Assembly (NCBI GenBank): GCA_963790045.1 | Contig: CAWBMS010000016.1 | Span: forward strand, 1-5,327 | Source: DATKMP01 sp963790045 | GTDB lineage: Bacteria > Bacteroidota > Ignavibacteria > UBA10030 | DNA: 5,327 nt | Direction of reading: 5' to 3' | Part shown: positions 1 to 5,327 of the stretch, piece after piece | How positions within the stretch are numbered: position 1 is the stretch's first letter | Layout: every line of letters starts with the position of its first letter | Translations under genes and position numbers: made by a program | Notes under the pieces: generated by a model | What the model saw: only the letters and a program-made list of their open reading frames with translations | Told to the model about the DNA's origin: nothing | The model's database searches: none

Positions 1-1
1 A

Positions 2-265
2 CTGGGGGTCCATTTTGTACGTTTCGCGCAACAGCCGCGCGCGCCCTTCAACGAGGTGATGCAATTGCTGTTGAATGATATTCCCAATGCAACGCTGCGG
101 GATGCGGTGAGAGAAGTAAATGCCGAACTCAAACAAGGCAAAGACAGTGAAAAAGTTTTTCAAAAACAATCGATCGTGTTTGGAAAATTTGCTGCGAACA
201 TGCTGGGGCTTGCCTCCAAGAGCGGCGACATGGTAGAAATTTATGAAAGCAGGCGAAGTTTTTAG
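2..265 (+). CDS. pilC: PilC/GspF fragment: cytoplasmic part of the first T2SSF domain
   Basis: This is the open stretch at the window edge in the original pilC frame. It enters from upstream, so the GTG at 56 is an internal codon and not a start. Residues read from 'PFNEVMQLLL' to 'SGDMVEIYES' are typical of the helical cytoplasmic half of a T2SSF domain. The last codons before the TAG at 263-265 are out-of-frame sequence. The conserved reading continues from the GCG at 253 ('AKFLERTAEF') after one missing base at 251-252; a missing C would restore 'ESTAKFLER', the wording usual in this family. The first 15 or so residues match the family poorly and could hide more indels. Confidence 0.7.
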   Translation: MGVHFVRFAQQPRAPFNEVMQLLLNDIPNATLRDAVREVNAELKQGKDSEKVFQKQSIVFGKFAANMLGLASKSGDMVEIYESRRSF

Positions 266-385
266 AGCGCACTGCCGAATTTCGTCGGAGTCTCAAAAGC
301 GCATTGTAACGCCCATGATTACGTTGTTTGTGTTGTTCCTTGCCGTGTTATTTTATGTCGCATATATTTTTCCGCAACGGCAGAA

Positions 386-1045
386 ATGTTTGTGAAATTC
401 AAAATCAAACTTCCGCCAATGACTGGAGCGACACTGAAATTCAGCCGGTGGCTGATGAGCAATATGTGGGTGTTGATGTTCTTGACGATTGCTCCGATTA
501 TTGGCCTTATTGTTTTTATGAGAACTGAACAAGGGCAATTTTATCGTGATAAATATATGATTAAAGTTCCCGTATGGGACAGCTATTTCATAAAACTGCG
601 ATTGAAATTTTTTGCCGTGTTTTTTATTCATTATACAGCGGGGCAGGTGAAAATATCGAAGTCATTCGCATGTCCGCTGAAGCACTCCGGCAACAAATAT
701 ATGGAACACCAAATAAAAACGATCGCCATTCCGTTAATGCTGGAACGCGGTCGTGGATTGACCGAAGCGTTCGAAGCGACCGGTGTGTTCACGAAAACGG
801 CCATCTCGCGTTTCAGTTCCGGTGCGGAAACAGGCACGGTGAAGACCACGGCATTGCAATTAGCGGATTATTATGAAAAAGAAACAACCTATCGTTTGAA
901 AAATGCTGTCGAAGCGATTTCGTTGTTTGTGAATATGGTCATTATGGTTGTCTTAACAGCGTTAACACTGGTGTTGTCAGAAACGGCGACGGTCAAACCG
1001 GAATCGCCGCACATGATACTGCCGCTACATTTTTGGATGCCGTAA
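386..1045 (+). CDS. pilC: PilC/GspF fragment: middle membrane segment and second T2SSF domain
   Basis: This continuous open frame covers the rest of PilC, but one stretch inside it is read in the wrong frame. Positions 386-577 give 'MFVKFKIKLPPMTGA', a membrane segment and 'YMIKVPVW'. From about 580 to 685 the true protein lies one frame over ('GQLFHKTAIEIFCRVF', 'ENIEVIRMSAEA'). From 686 on this frame is again right ('GNKYMEHQIK', 'FSSGAETGTVK', 'ADYYEKET') through the final membrane helix to 'SETATVKPESPHM'. The ATG at 386 is an internal codon, since coding sequence continues upstream after one missing base at 374/375. The last ten residues before the TAA at 1043 may be out of frame. Confidence 0.7.
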   Translation: MFVKFKIKLPPMTGATLKFSRWLMSNMWVLMFLTIAPIIGLIVFMRTEQGQFYRDKYMIKVPVWDSYFIKLRLKFFAVFFIHYTAGQVKISKSFACPLKHSGNKYMEHQIKTIAIPLMLERGRGLTEAFEATGVFTKTAISRFSSGAETGTVKTTALQLADYYEKETTYRLKNAVEAISLFVNMVIMVVLTALTLVLSETATVKPESPHMILPLHFWMP

Positions 1046-1066
1046 CGTTGCAAGTACAGAAAGAGT

Positions 1067-1070
1067 AGGA
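1067..1070 (+). promoter_or_regulatory. Ribosome binding site for pilB
   Basis: AGGA lies 7 nt upstream of the ATG at 1078 and overlaps the TAG at 1066-1068 that may be the true end of pilC. The spacing is normal for a Shine-Dalgarno sequence and supports the chosen pilB start. The close junction suggests that pilC and pilB are co-transcribed and perhaps translationally coupled. Confidence 0.5.
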
Positions 1071-1077
1071 ATCCTGT

Positions 1078-1860
1078 ATGCCAGAAATAGACATAACCGA
1101 TAAAATAGGTTATACATTGTTGAAAAAAGGAGTCATTGATTTTGAGACATTGGAAAAGTCTCTGAAGATGAAAGACTCCGATGAAAACAAAAAGAACAGA
1201 AAAAATCTCGGGCAAATTCTGGTAACAGAATTTGGAGCCGACCACGATGCTGTTTTCCGTGAAGTTGCCAATCTCTATGCGTTCCGAGAAGTCTCTTTAG
1301 CTGACGAACACATCGATGACACGCGTATTGCCTTTATCAAAAAAATGATCGATCAATTGAACGATCAACAGCGAGAAATGATGACGCAGGCAAAAATGTT
1401 GCCGTTTAAATTCGATGAACGGCAAACCGACAAGCTCGTCATTATTGCCGCCGATCCCACAGATCGAAATTTACCTGTCGTTGCACGCAGTTTCAATGTG
1501 AAGAAGTATGAGATTTGTTATGTTCGCCTTAAAGATTTGCAATCGCTCTTAGAAAAAGTTGCTCCTGCGCAGAACGAATTTCTCAAACTGCTGGACGACA
1601 ATAAAATTGTCGATACGGGCGGTGACGGAGACGAAGAGGGTTTTGACGAACAGGCGTTGGAAGCGGAAATCAGTAAAAGTGCGCTGGTCAATTTGTTTGA
1701 AGGATGTTTGGTCGAAGCTGTGCGCCGTGACGTGAGTGACATTCACATTGTGGCGGCAGAAGGAAACCGCACGAATTTTTTATTCCGTGTGGATGGGGAT
1801 ACTGCGAGATATGGCATGTGCAAGAAAACACGGTGCCGGAAGCCGTCATGGCGGTGGTGA
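1078..1860 (+). CDS. pilB: PilB/GspE pilus assembly ATPase, N-terminal part (gene frameshifted near 1810)
   Basis: This is the N-terminal part of the hexameric cytoplasmic ATPase that powers pilin polymerisation or pseudopilus assembly. Residues 1-75 form a MshEN/T2SSE N-terminal domain ('IGYTLLKKGVIDFETLEKSL', 'NLGQILVTEF', 'VANLYAFREVSL'). Residues 108-165 continue it ('LPFKFDERQTDKLVIIAADP', 'LPVVARSFNVKKYEICYVRL'). An acidic linker follows at 179-197, then the start of the ATPase N-domain with 'RRDVSDIHIVAAEG' at 216-229. After 'FRVDGD' (236-241) the reading goes out of frame, so the last 15-20 residues and the TGA at 1858 are artefacts of the shift. The protein continues one frame over as 'WHVQENTVPEAV'. 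Joined to the downstream part, the gene runs 1078-2870 and gives about 597 residues, the normal size for PilB. The ATG at 1078 fits the AGGA before it. Confidence 0.88.
   Translation: MPEIDITDKIGYTLLKKGVIDFETLEKSLKMKDSDENKKNRKNLGQILVTEFGADHDAVFREVANLYAFREVSLADEHIDDTRIAFIKKMIDQLNDQQREMMTQAKMLPFKFDERQTDKLVIIAADPTDRNLPVVARSFNVKKYEICYVRLKDLQSLLEKVAPAQNEFLKLLDDNKIVDTGGDGDEEGFDEQALEAEISKSALVNLFEGCLVEAVRRDVSDIHIVAAEGNRTNFLFRVDGDTARYGMCKKTRCRKPSWRW
1798..1812 (+). other. Frameshift site joining the two parts of pilB
   Basis: The reading frame changes by a net -1 between 'FRVDGD' in the first frame and 'WHVQENTVPE' in the next. One extra base after about 1810 would give an uninterrupted protein. Two one-base insertions (one in the G run near 1795-1798, one near 1811) would do the same and read 'VDGILRDWHV'. 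No slippery heptamer with a following hairpin was recognised here, so programmed frameshifting is not favoured. Confidence 0.8.
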
Positions 1861-2870
1861 AAGATCGTACAAAGAATGTAGATCGCTTTGAACGCGAAAT
1901 GACGCAAGACGGATTTATCCAGCGTGTGATCGATGGACACCAGCTTCGCTTCCGTGTTTCGATTATGCCGATTGTGACGACAGAATTCAAACATAAATTT
2001 GAAAGCGTTGTGATTCGTGTTCTGGATGACCGAAAAGTTATTACTGATTTGAATAAACTTGGATTACAAGGTCCTGCAAAGACATTTTTCTACAAAGCAA
2101 TTTCCAAACCGCAGGGTATCATCATTTTGACAGGCCCCACAGGTTCCGGTAAATCTACAACCTTAATTGCTGCGCTGTATCAAGTCATTGATCCCACGGT
2201 GAACGTACTGACAATTGAGGAGCCGGTCGAATATATTATTAAAGGTGCGCGCCAATTAAAGATTGGCCCCAAAATGGATTTTGAACAAGCGATCCGCGGT
2301 ATTTTACGTCACGATCCGGATATTGTACTTGTTGGTGAAATGCGTGATAAAATTACAGCTGAGACAGCGATCAAGCTTGCCAATACAGGTCACTTAGTTT
2401 TTTCTACTTTACATACCAATGATGCGCCGAGTGCCGTTGCCCGTTTATATAAGATGGGCATCGAACCGTTTTTGATTGCCTATGCCATTAATGTCGTTGT
2501 TGCACAACGGCTTGTTCGAACATTGTGCAAATCATGTAAACAGCCGTTTTCCGCCGATGAATTAAGCGATTTAAAAAAATTTGGATTTACCGACGAAGAC
2601 CTTGCTGTACATACATTTTATAAAGCAGTCGGGTGCGAAAAATGTCACGGTGGCTATAAGGGGCGAGCCGCTATACACGAAGCATTGTATTTTACCAAAG
2701 CGATCAGAGAAATTATTTTGAATGCAGGCGAGAAAGTAGATGAGAATGCTATTCGAGAACAAGCCGCGAAAGATGGAATGTGGACATTGCGCCGTTCCGG
2801 CATGGAACGTATGAAAGAGGGCACAACGACGTTAGAAGAAGTCGTTTCTACTACTGTCGAAGCAGAGTGA
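1818..2870 (+). CDS. pilB: PilB/GspE pilus assembly ATPase, C-terminal catalytic part (same gene as 1078-1860)
   Basis: This is the catalytic part of PilB. The GTG at 1818 is an internal codon, not a start: conserved sequence ('WH') is already in this frame at 1812. Visible motifs, counted from 1818, are Walker A GPTGSGKST at 106-114, Asp box 'LTIEEPVEYI' at 131-140, Walker B 'DPDIVLVGEMRD' at 166-177 and His box 'STLHTND' at 196-202. A tetracysteine zinc site has Cys237, Cys240, Cys273 and Cys276, in the form C-x2-C-x32-C-x2-C. That zinc site is a mark of assembly ATPases (PilB/GspE) and is absent from PilT, which settles the type. All catalytic motifs are canonical, so the enzyme should be active if the break near 1798-1811 is a sequence error. 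It ends in an acidic tail at the TGA 2868-2870. Confidence 0.92.
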   Translation: MQENTVPEAVMAVVKDRTKNVDRFEREMTQDGFIQRVIDGHQLRFRVSIMPIVTTEFKHKFESVVIRVLDDRKVITDLNKLGLQGPAKTFFYKAISKPQGIIILTGPTGSGKSTTLIAALYQVIDPTVNVLTIEEPVEYIIKGARQLKIGPKMDFEQAIRGILRHDPDIVLVGEMRDKITAETAIKLANTGHLVFSTLHTNDAPSAVARLYKMGIEPFLIAYAINVVVAQRLVRTLCKSCKQPFSADELSDLKKFGFTDEDLAVHTFYKAVGCEKCHGGYKGRAAIHEALYFTKAIREIILNAGEKVDENAIREQAAKDGMWTLRRSGMERMKEGTTTLEEVVSTTVEAE

Positions 2871-2881
2871 TGCTGCGAAAA

Positions 2882-2905
2882 GACACTTTTTGAAGAAAAG
2901 TGGTC
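2882..2905 (+). terminator. Short hairpin just after pilB, possible weak terminator or processing site
   Basis: CACTTTT (2884-2890) is complementary to AAAAGTG (2896-2902) around a 5-nt loop. GA (2882-2883) and TC (2904-2905) can extend the stem past one bulged G. It lies 11 nt after the pilB stop. There is no T run downstream, so it is not a standard intrinsic terminator. It may only partly separate pilB from the next gene. Confidence 0.25.
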
Positions 2906-2950
2906 GCCAAGAACTTCCCAAGCGATCTTGCTGTACATCACGTTTCTATG

Positions 2951-2979
2951 TTGCTTTTTCAATGTGTGTTGATTATAAT
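2951..2979 (+). promoter_or_regulatory. Candidate sigma70-like promoter upstream of the PilT-like gene
   Basis: A perfect TATAAT (2974-2979) follows TTGCTT (2951-2956) with a 17-bp spacer. The -10 element is consensus, while the -35 element matches only three of six bases. It sits inside the 183-bp gap between pilB and the PilT-like gene and would give a leader of roughly 65-70 nt. If the host belongs to Bacteroidota proper, its main sigma factor prefers other boxes (TTTG and TAnnTTTG) and this match would mean little. Confidence 0.3.
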
Positions 2980-3008
2980 GGAACTGACTTTGTATCCGTA
3001 TTTTTCAT

Positions 3009-3017
3009 AAGGAGAGA
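3009..3017 (+). promoter_or_regulatory. Shine-Dalgarno-like AAGGAGAGA without a nearby start codon
   Basis: This is the best ribosome-binding sequence in the window, but it lies about 36 nt before the ATG at 3054, and no ATG, GTG or TTG stands at normal distance. It is followed by an AT-rich leader. It may be a chance match, a standby site, or a sign that the leader sequence contains an error. Confidence 0.25.
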
Positions 3018-3053
3018 TTTTTTCGTAAAATTTCTATATAATTAAATTTCAAT

Positions 3054-4358
3054 ATGGCTCTCCCAATGCAAACTTTTCCTAACAATACAACTCCTTCTGT
3101 TCCCGCGACGCATGAACTGCCTCAAGTTGTTCTGGAAGCGCAAAAGATTTTAAAAGAAATGAGTTCTCAGCTTCCTCGCACCATTATGGGGCTCGAACGC
3201 CAAATGATGATTAGCGATGCGATGACGCGGACAGATGAATCGACAAAGCTGAAATTGCATGCATTGATGAATCATTTTCTTACCAGAATGTTCACCATTA
3301 ATGCATCCGATATTGATATGGGCGGCTTTGGCTCTCAGGGAAGTATTTGGTACCGCGTGTTTGGCAGCAAAAGACCTGACCAAACAATGGGAAACTATGC
3401 TCTCGATGAATTGAATATTCTCATTCAAAGTATTCTCAGCGAACGCCAGCGCTCCTTTCTATTTGAAAACCGTAATCTTGATTTTTCGCACACAATGTAT
3501 CTGAACGCGAACGACTTCCGGCGATTTCGTGCTGACGCTTATTTCGATCTTGACCAATTGGCATTGAATATGCGGGCAATTAACGAGGCGGTACGTCCGT
3601 TTAAAAATTTAGAATTGCATCCCAATGTGACACGTGTGCTCAGTCTTGCACATACCAAAGAAGGATTATGTTTAATTACCGGTATTACAGGATCCGGGAA
3701 AAGCTCCACCTTAGATGCCATTATCGATGCTAACAATCACAGTATTGAAGGGCACGTTGTGATTATTGCATCGCCTGTAGAATATGTTCACCGGTCTGAC
3801 AAGTGCATCATCCGGCATCGTGAAATAGGCAGAGATGTATTGTCATTTAAAGATGGCGCCATTCAAGCGTTGCGACAGGATCCGGATATCATTATGATCG
3901 GCGAGTTGCGAGATCCGGGAACGATTCTCACCGCGCTTGAAATAACCGATTCTGGGCACAAAGTTTTTTCAACACTTCATACAGCATCGGCGATAGAAAG
4001 CATCGATAGAATTATTGGCGAAACGCCGGTGGGCGAACAAGAACGTGTACGCAACCGTCTCGCCGATACCCTACGGTGTGTCATCTCTCAAAAACTCATT
4101 CCAAGTCTTGATGGCAAACGCGTGATGGCAAAAGAAGTGATGTTGGGTACTCCATCCGTTCGTGCTGCCATTAAAAACAATAATACCAGCGAAATCTACC
4201 AGATGATTAATGAAGGACTCGAACAAGGAATGTGTACAATGGAGCAAGATTTGAAGCGATTGGACATGCAGAAAAAAATTACGTTAGAAAACGCAATGAA
4301 TTATGCTAACAATAAAAGACGGTTGCAACAATTACTGCAGGTACAATCATCAGAGTAA
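3054..4358 (+). CDS. pilT: PilT-family ATPase (pilus retraction type) with divergent Asp box
   Basis: This is an intact 434-residue secretion ATPase, longer than typical PilT (about 350) because of a roughly 60-residue N-terminal extension. The N-domain has 'NASDIDMGGFG' at 83-93, where PilT usually has ASD-L-H, and 'RFRADAYFD' at 158-166. The catalytic domain has Walker A 'GITGSGKSST' at 210-219 (Pro replaced by Ile), Walker B 'DPDIIMIGELRD' at 276-287 with the catalytic Glu kept, and His box 'STLHT' at 306-310. PilT-like C-terminal features follow: 'RNRLADTLRCVISQKLIP' at 333-350, a run near 367-385 resembling the PilT 'IR-I-K-QI' region, and 'GMCTMEQDL' at 392-400. There is no zinc tetracysteine motif, which separates it from PilB. 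The Asp box, normally 'EDPxE', reads 'ASPVEY' at 239-244, so two acidic residues are missing. It could be a retraction motor or a regulatory PilU-like paralogue with reduced activity. The ATG at 3054 is the only start, since an in-frame TAA lies at 3039. Confidence 0.88.
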   Translation: MALPMQTFPNNTTPSVPATHELPQVVLEAQKILKEMSSQLPRTIMGLERQMMISDAMTRTDESTKLKLHALMNHFLTRMFTINASDIDMGGFGSQGSIWYRVFGSKRPDQTMGNYALDELNILIQSILSERQRSFLFENRNLDFSHTMYLNANDFRRFRADAYFDLDQLALNMRAINEAVRPFKNLELHPNVTRVLSLAHTKEGLCLITGITGSGKSSTLDAIIDANNHSIEGHVVIIASPVEYVHRSDKCIIRHREIGRDVLSFKDGAIQALRQDPDIIMIGELRDPGTILTALEITDSGHKVFSTLHTASAIESIDRIIGETPVGEQERVRNRLADTLRCVISQKLIPSLDGKRVMAKEVMLGTPSVRAAIKNNNTSEIYQMINEGLEQGMCTMEQDLKRLDMQKKITLENAMNYANNKRRLQQLLQVQSSE

Positions 4359-4382
4359 CAAGGGCTTTCATACAATGAAGAT

Positions 4383-4388
4383 GAGAAG
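4383..4388 (+). promoter_or_regulatory. Ribosome binding site for the PilM-like gene
   Basis: GAGAAG stands 8 nt before the ATG at 4397 in the 38-nt gap after the PilT-like gene. It is a partial Shine-Dalgarno match. An in-frame TGA at 4382-4384 excludes any earlier start, so the site and the stop together fix the start codon. The short gap suggests co-transcription with the PilT-like gene. Confidence 0.45.
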
Positions 4389-4396
4389 TTAACAAT

Positions 4397-5327
4397 ATGC
4401 CGATCCAAACAGGTGAAGGAAAAACAGCCGCTGCGCTTTTTGTCGACGGAGTAGAATTGAAATATGTTCGCCTCTCTGCCAAAGGCAACAATATTACCTT
4501 GCGCGATTTTAAGACCGTTGCTCTTGTACAAAAATTTGAAGATAAGCAGGGTTTAGCTGTTGCGCATGAAGAAGAGATGGCGAGTAACTTTTCTTCTACC
4601 GATGCTTTCGCAGCCGGAACACCTATCGAACCGCAGGGAGAAGGCAATACAAATGCAGCGGTATTGTTTGGGCTTCTCAACGAAATTGGCAATCCCAGAA
4701 AATATACATTATCCTATGCGGTTGTTGAACCGGCAGTTGCATATCAAGAATTTGAAAGTGACTTCGGCCTATCGGGTACAAAATTAAAAAAACGCATCAT
4801 TGAAGAATTGGCGAACACGCGTTCAACGCCGCTGCCCATGGATGCGTTAAACGTTATTCCGACTGCATCCGGCGGTCAGTTAGCTATTATACGAGAAGAC
4901 GGCTTGCCGCTGTTCGATCTCATGACCGAAGTCAAATCGTTCATGGGAGATAAAATTCCCAACCTCAAACTCATCAACAGCGTCGATATTGTTTTGATGG
5001 AAATGGTGCGGACGCAATATGAGTTGCAAGAAGAAGAAGTGACCGTGTTGGTGTATGTCGGGCATGACTTTAGCCGGATCATTTTTATGCAGGGCGAGCA
5101 TTATTTACATTTTGCCCCGATCATCAGTGAAGGATACGAATCGTCGAATATCGAAAACACCATTTATAGCCGTATTCTTCTTGAACAAGACAATATTATG
5201 CTGACACGAATGGACCGCATTTTGTTGGCAGGCGAATCCCATAAAATTAATATGCTGAATGCCATTGCGCCGCAATTTTCCAGTGCGCAGGTAGAATATA
5301 TCAAAACACCGCAGTTGGATTTGGGAG
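4397..5327 (+). CDS. pilM: PilM/GspL-like actin-fold pilus assembly protein, 3'-partial
   Basis: The frame is open from the ATG at 4397 to the window end, giving 310 residues with no stop; the C-terminus is missing. PilM proteins are cytoplasmic, bind ATP through an actin-like fold, and connect the PilB/PilC motor to PilN and PilO in the inner membrane. The pattern fits: 'AALFVDGVELKYVRLS' at 12-27 stands where the phosphate-1 loop lies, 'NSVDIVLMEMVRTQY' at 194-208 fits the inter-subdomain helix, and 'VTVLVYVGHDFSRIIFMQ' at 215-232 fits the phosphate-2 strand pair. 'FAPIISEG' follows, and 'RILLAGES' at 274-281 fits the adenosine-binding region. The classical 'GIDIGSSS' start of PilM is not present, and residues 50-86 form a polar, Ala/Gly/Ser-rich stretch, so the match is distant. 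There is no signal peptide or membrane helix in the visible part. Placement after the pilus ATPases supports the call. A different ASKHA-fold or GspL-type protein is the main alternative. Confidence 0.68.
   Translation, partial: MPIQTGEGKTAAALFVDGVELKYVRLSAKGNNITLRDFKTVALVQKFEDKQGLAVAHEEEMASNFSSTDAFAAGTPIEPQGEGNTNAAVLFGLLNEIGNPRKYTLSYAVVEPAVAYQEFESDFGLSGTKLKKRIIEELANTRSTPLPMDALNVIPTASGGQLAIIREDGLPLFDLMTEVKSFMGDKIPNLKLINSVDIVLMEMVRTQYELQEEEVTVLVYVGHDFSRIIFMQGEHYLHFAPIISEGYESSNIENTIYSRILLEQDNIMLTRMDRILLAGESHKINMLNAIAPQFSSAQVEYIKTPQLDLG

Larger units (their letters stand above)
2..1068 (+). pseudogene. pilC: PilC/GspF-type inner-membrane platform protein, 5'-partial and interrupted by several frameshifts
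   Basis: This is the integral-membrane platform on which PilB/PilT-type ATPases act during pilin assembly and retraction. The first T2SSF domain ends with 'NMLGLASKSGDM' (206-241), then 'KFLERTAEFRRSLKSAL' and a membrane segment read from about 309-370. A second membrane segment, 'WVLMFLTIAPIIGLIVF', lies near 470-520. The second T2SSF domain includes 'KYMEHQIK', 'ERGRGLTEAFEATGVF' and 'FSSGAETGTVK', followed by a last membrane segment near 930-980. The frame must be shifted to follow it: -1 at about 251-252, -1 at 306/307, -1 at 374/375, -1 at 575-578, and net +1 (or -2) at about 685. A further -1 near 1012 would move the end from 1045 to the TAG at 1066-1068, just before pilB. The true start is upstream of the window. 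Identity is secure; whether the gene is broken in the cell or only in the read is not. Confidence 0.85.

Noticed and set aside
328..528. 66-residue + strand frame starting near a membrane segment of pilC
   Set aside because: The conserved PilC protein is in other frames here (309-374, then 377 on); this translation matches nothing.
889..1245. 118-residue antisense open frame across the end of pilC and the start of pilB
   Set aside because: It overlaps strongly supported + strand coding sequence, has no recognisable domain and no ribosome site; it is a shadow.
1798..1812. Programmed ribosomal frameshift in pilB
   Set aside because: No slippery heptamer with a following stem was seen, PilB is not known to use one, and the neighbouring pilC carries several similar unprogrammed indels.
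3037..3042. A second TATAAT just before the ATG at 3054
   Set aside because: It would start transcription within a few bases of the ATG, and no -35-like element stands at 17 bp; it is probably part of the AT-rich leader.
4306..4692. 128-residue antisense open frame over the end of the PilT-like gene and the start of the PilM-like gene
   Set aside because: Ser/Ala-rich composition typical of a shadow frame; both + strand genes have motifs and plausible starts.
4560..4787. 75-residue + strand frame inside the PilM-like gene
   Set aside because: It lies wholly within the 310-codon open frame from 4397, which has actin-fold motifs; this frame is basic with no motif.
1..5327. A new defence, mobile or CRISPR-like system
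   Set aside because: No direct-repeat arrays, transposase or integrase motifs, terminal inverted repeats or nuclease motifs were seen; all long frames belong to pilus/secretion families.

Overview
The window holds four consecutive genes on the + strand that together encode the inner-membrane motor of a type IV pilus or type II secretion-like machine. In order they are a PilC/GspF platform protein (5' end outside the window), a PilB/GspE assembly ATPase, a PilT-family ATPase, and a PilM/GspL-like actin-fold protein (3' end outside the window). No RNA gene, CRISPR array, insertion sequence or mobile element was seen. The assignments rest on motifs read directly from the translations.

The organism is a bacterium of moderate, slightly AT-rich composition. 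The order pilC-pilB-pilT-pilM, the PilC wording (for example 'KYMEHQIK' and 'FSSGAETGTVK') and the divergent PilT-like protein resemble what I recall from the Bacteroidota/Chlorobi/Ignavibacteria side of the tree. That placement is a low-confidence inference.

Region 2-1068 is pilC. The protein can be followed all the way through, but the frame changes at about 251, 306, 374, 577 and 685, and possibly again near 1012. Region 1078-2870 is pilB, about 597 codons, with one net -1 frameshift at about 1798-1811. Every other stretch stays open and conserved, so these breaks look more like base-calling or assembly indels than an old pseudogene, although true inactivation cannot be excluded. Region 2871-3053 is intergenic, with a small hairpin, a sigma70-like promoter candidate and an unpaired Shine-Dalgarno-like sequence. 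Region 3054-4358 is an intact PilT-family ATPase with altered Walker A and Asp-box sequences. Region 4397-5327 is an open PilM-like frame that runs off the end.

By family knowledge, PilB hydrolyses ATP to drive pilin polymerisation through PilC, PilT-type ATPases drive retraction, and PilM is a cytoplasmic actin-like adaptor joining the motor to PilN/PilO. The window is therefore largely a conventional pilus or secretion operon. The unusual points are the altered active-site motifs of the PilT-like protein and the concentration of frameshifts in the first third.
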